In this document: piece by piece, positions 40,662-41,035 of the stretch
How positions within the stretch are numbered: position 1 is the stretch's first letter
Layout: the number at the start of each line of letters is the position of its first letter
Assembly: GCA_027048265.1 (NCBI GenBank)
Contig: JALTXS010000138.1
Span: 1 to 41,035 of the forward strand
Source of the DNA: Desulfurococcales archaeon
GTDB taxonomy: Archaea; Thermoproteota; Thermoprotei_A; Sulfolobales; Fervidicoccaceae
Reading direction: 5' to 3'
Length of the DNA: 41,035 bases
The notes under the pieces: model-generated
Database searches by the model: none
The model's input: only the letters and a program-made list of their open reading frames with translations
Told to the model about the DNA's origin: nothing
Program-made: the position numbers and the translations under genes

Positions 40662-41035
40662 TTATCCTCTGAGATAACTCTTATCGTAGTGAGGCACCAG
40701 TTCTACATGGACCTCCCTCCCACAGGGGCATAGGAGAACCTTTACAGGTCTGAAGAGTGGGGCCTCGGGTCCCTCATAGCCCTCGCCATCGAAGAGCACA
40801 GGACCGGCGCCGTAGACTGTCCCCACATAGGTTATTGAGAGCCTGTCTATCAGCTTCTCCCTTAGAAGGCTCCACAGCAGCCTTCCCCCGCCCTCGACTA
40901 AAACCGACGATATCCCCTCACGCAGGAGTAATTGTAACGCCCTTTTCATCGGTATGCGCGTGTTTTCTACGGGTTCCACCTTTAGTACCCTAACCCCCTT
41001 GTTCTCGAGCTCCTCGACTAGTCTACTCTTATGCT
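40662..41035 (-). CDS. RibD C-terminal-type reductase, partial (riboflavin pathway)
   Basis: The frame runs in from the right edge, starting at HKSRLVEELENKGVRVLKVEPVENT. LLLREGISSVLVEGGGRLLWSLLREKLIDRLSITYVGTVYGAGPVLFDGEG is the NADPH-binding and sugar-phosphate region of RibD-type reductases: EGGxxL, LVDxL-like LIDRL and the GAGPVLF loop. Archaeal members reduce the ribosyl group of the diaminopyrimidine phosphate in riboflavin synthesis. The end has an unusual CPCG (VKVLLCPCGREVHVEL) before a 10-residue tail. The N-terminus and start lie beyond the window. It is upstream of the lipoylation genes but separated by 130 nt. Confidence 0.88.
   Translation of the reverse strand, partial: HKSRLVEELENKGVRVLKVEPVENTRIPMKRALQLLLREGISSVLVEGGGRLLWSLLREKLIDRLSITYVGTVYGAGPVLFDGEGYEGPEAPLFRPVKVLLCPCGREVHVELVPHYDKSYLRG

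Overview
The window reads as a chromosomal segment of a hyperthermophilic crenarchaeon, most likely of the Desulfurococcales. An Aeropyrum-like genome is my best guess from the G+C-rich sequence, the many TTG/GTG starts and the gene set, but I could not run a search. Archaeal markers are the large primase subunit, a polyprenyl (isoprenoid lipid) synthase with a geranylgeranyl-reductase-type flavoprotein, a GPN-loop GTPase, a two-active-site protein disulfide oxidoreductase, mannosylglycerate synthesis genes, a tRNA-Thr with a 13-nt intron, and promoters with a TATA box about 25 nt before a leaderless or nearly leaderless start. No insertion sequence, CRISPR array or integrase is visible; it looks like core genome throughout.

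Layout. 1-1.1 kb: the N-terminal part of a secreted clostripain-like (C11) protease, running off the left edge. 1.4-1.5 kb: tRNA-Thr(GGT). 1.7-6.4 kb: a complete carbohydrate ABC importer (binding protein, two permeases, ATPase) whose promoter carries a 20-bp palindrome. 6.4-7.2 kb: rhodanese and ferredoxin. 7.4-10.2 kb: serS, a DUF429-type gene, a small HAD phosphatase and an MJ1316-domain (DUF504) protein. 10.3-12.4 kb: radical SAM AmrS-type enzyme and a metallophosphoesterase. 12.5-17.9 kb: a surface-anchored beta-propeller protein, GPN GTPase, a COG2522-type regulator, protein disulfide oxidoreductase and site-2 protease. 17.9-20.1 kb: membrane-lipid genes. 20.1-24.6 kb: a putative metallopeptidase without a normal start codon, a HAD phosphatase, a membrane-anchored transglutaminase-fold protein lacking the catalytic Cys, and priL. 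24.7-29.4 kb: anion/Na+ transporter, uridine phosphorylase, PfkB sugar kinase, aspartate kinase. 29.4-32.6 kb: two uncharacterised proteins, a CxxCxxCC protein, a Mrp-type ATPase without its CxxC, and a minimal alkyltransferase. 32.7-35.5 kb: mpgS-mpgP and a membrane-anchored nuclease. 35.4-38.4 kb: penicillin-acylase-family hydrolase and a small membrane protein. 38.5-40.5 kb: a lipoylation operon (free-standing lipoyl domain, lipA, lipoate ligase). 40.7 kb to the right edge: a partial RibD-type reductase.

The clearest functional units are the sugar importer, the two-step mannosylglycerate pathway, the lipid pair, the nucleoside phosphorylase/PfkB pair and the lipoylation operon. The observations I consider most worth a second look are the orphan lipoyl-domain operon, the HAD/MJ1316 pair that may handle RNA ends, the start-less metallopeptidase, the Cys-to-Ser transglutaminase fold, the possible ESCRT-III-like helical protein behind a long untranslated leader, and the palindromic operators at the sugar-importer and protease promoters.
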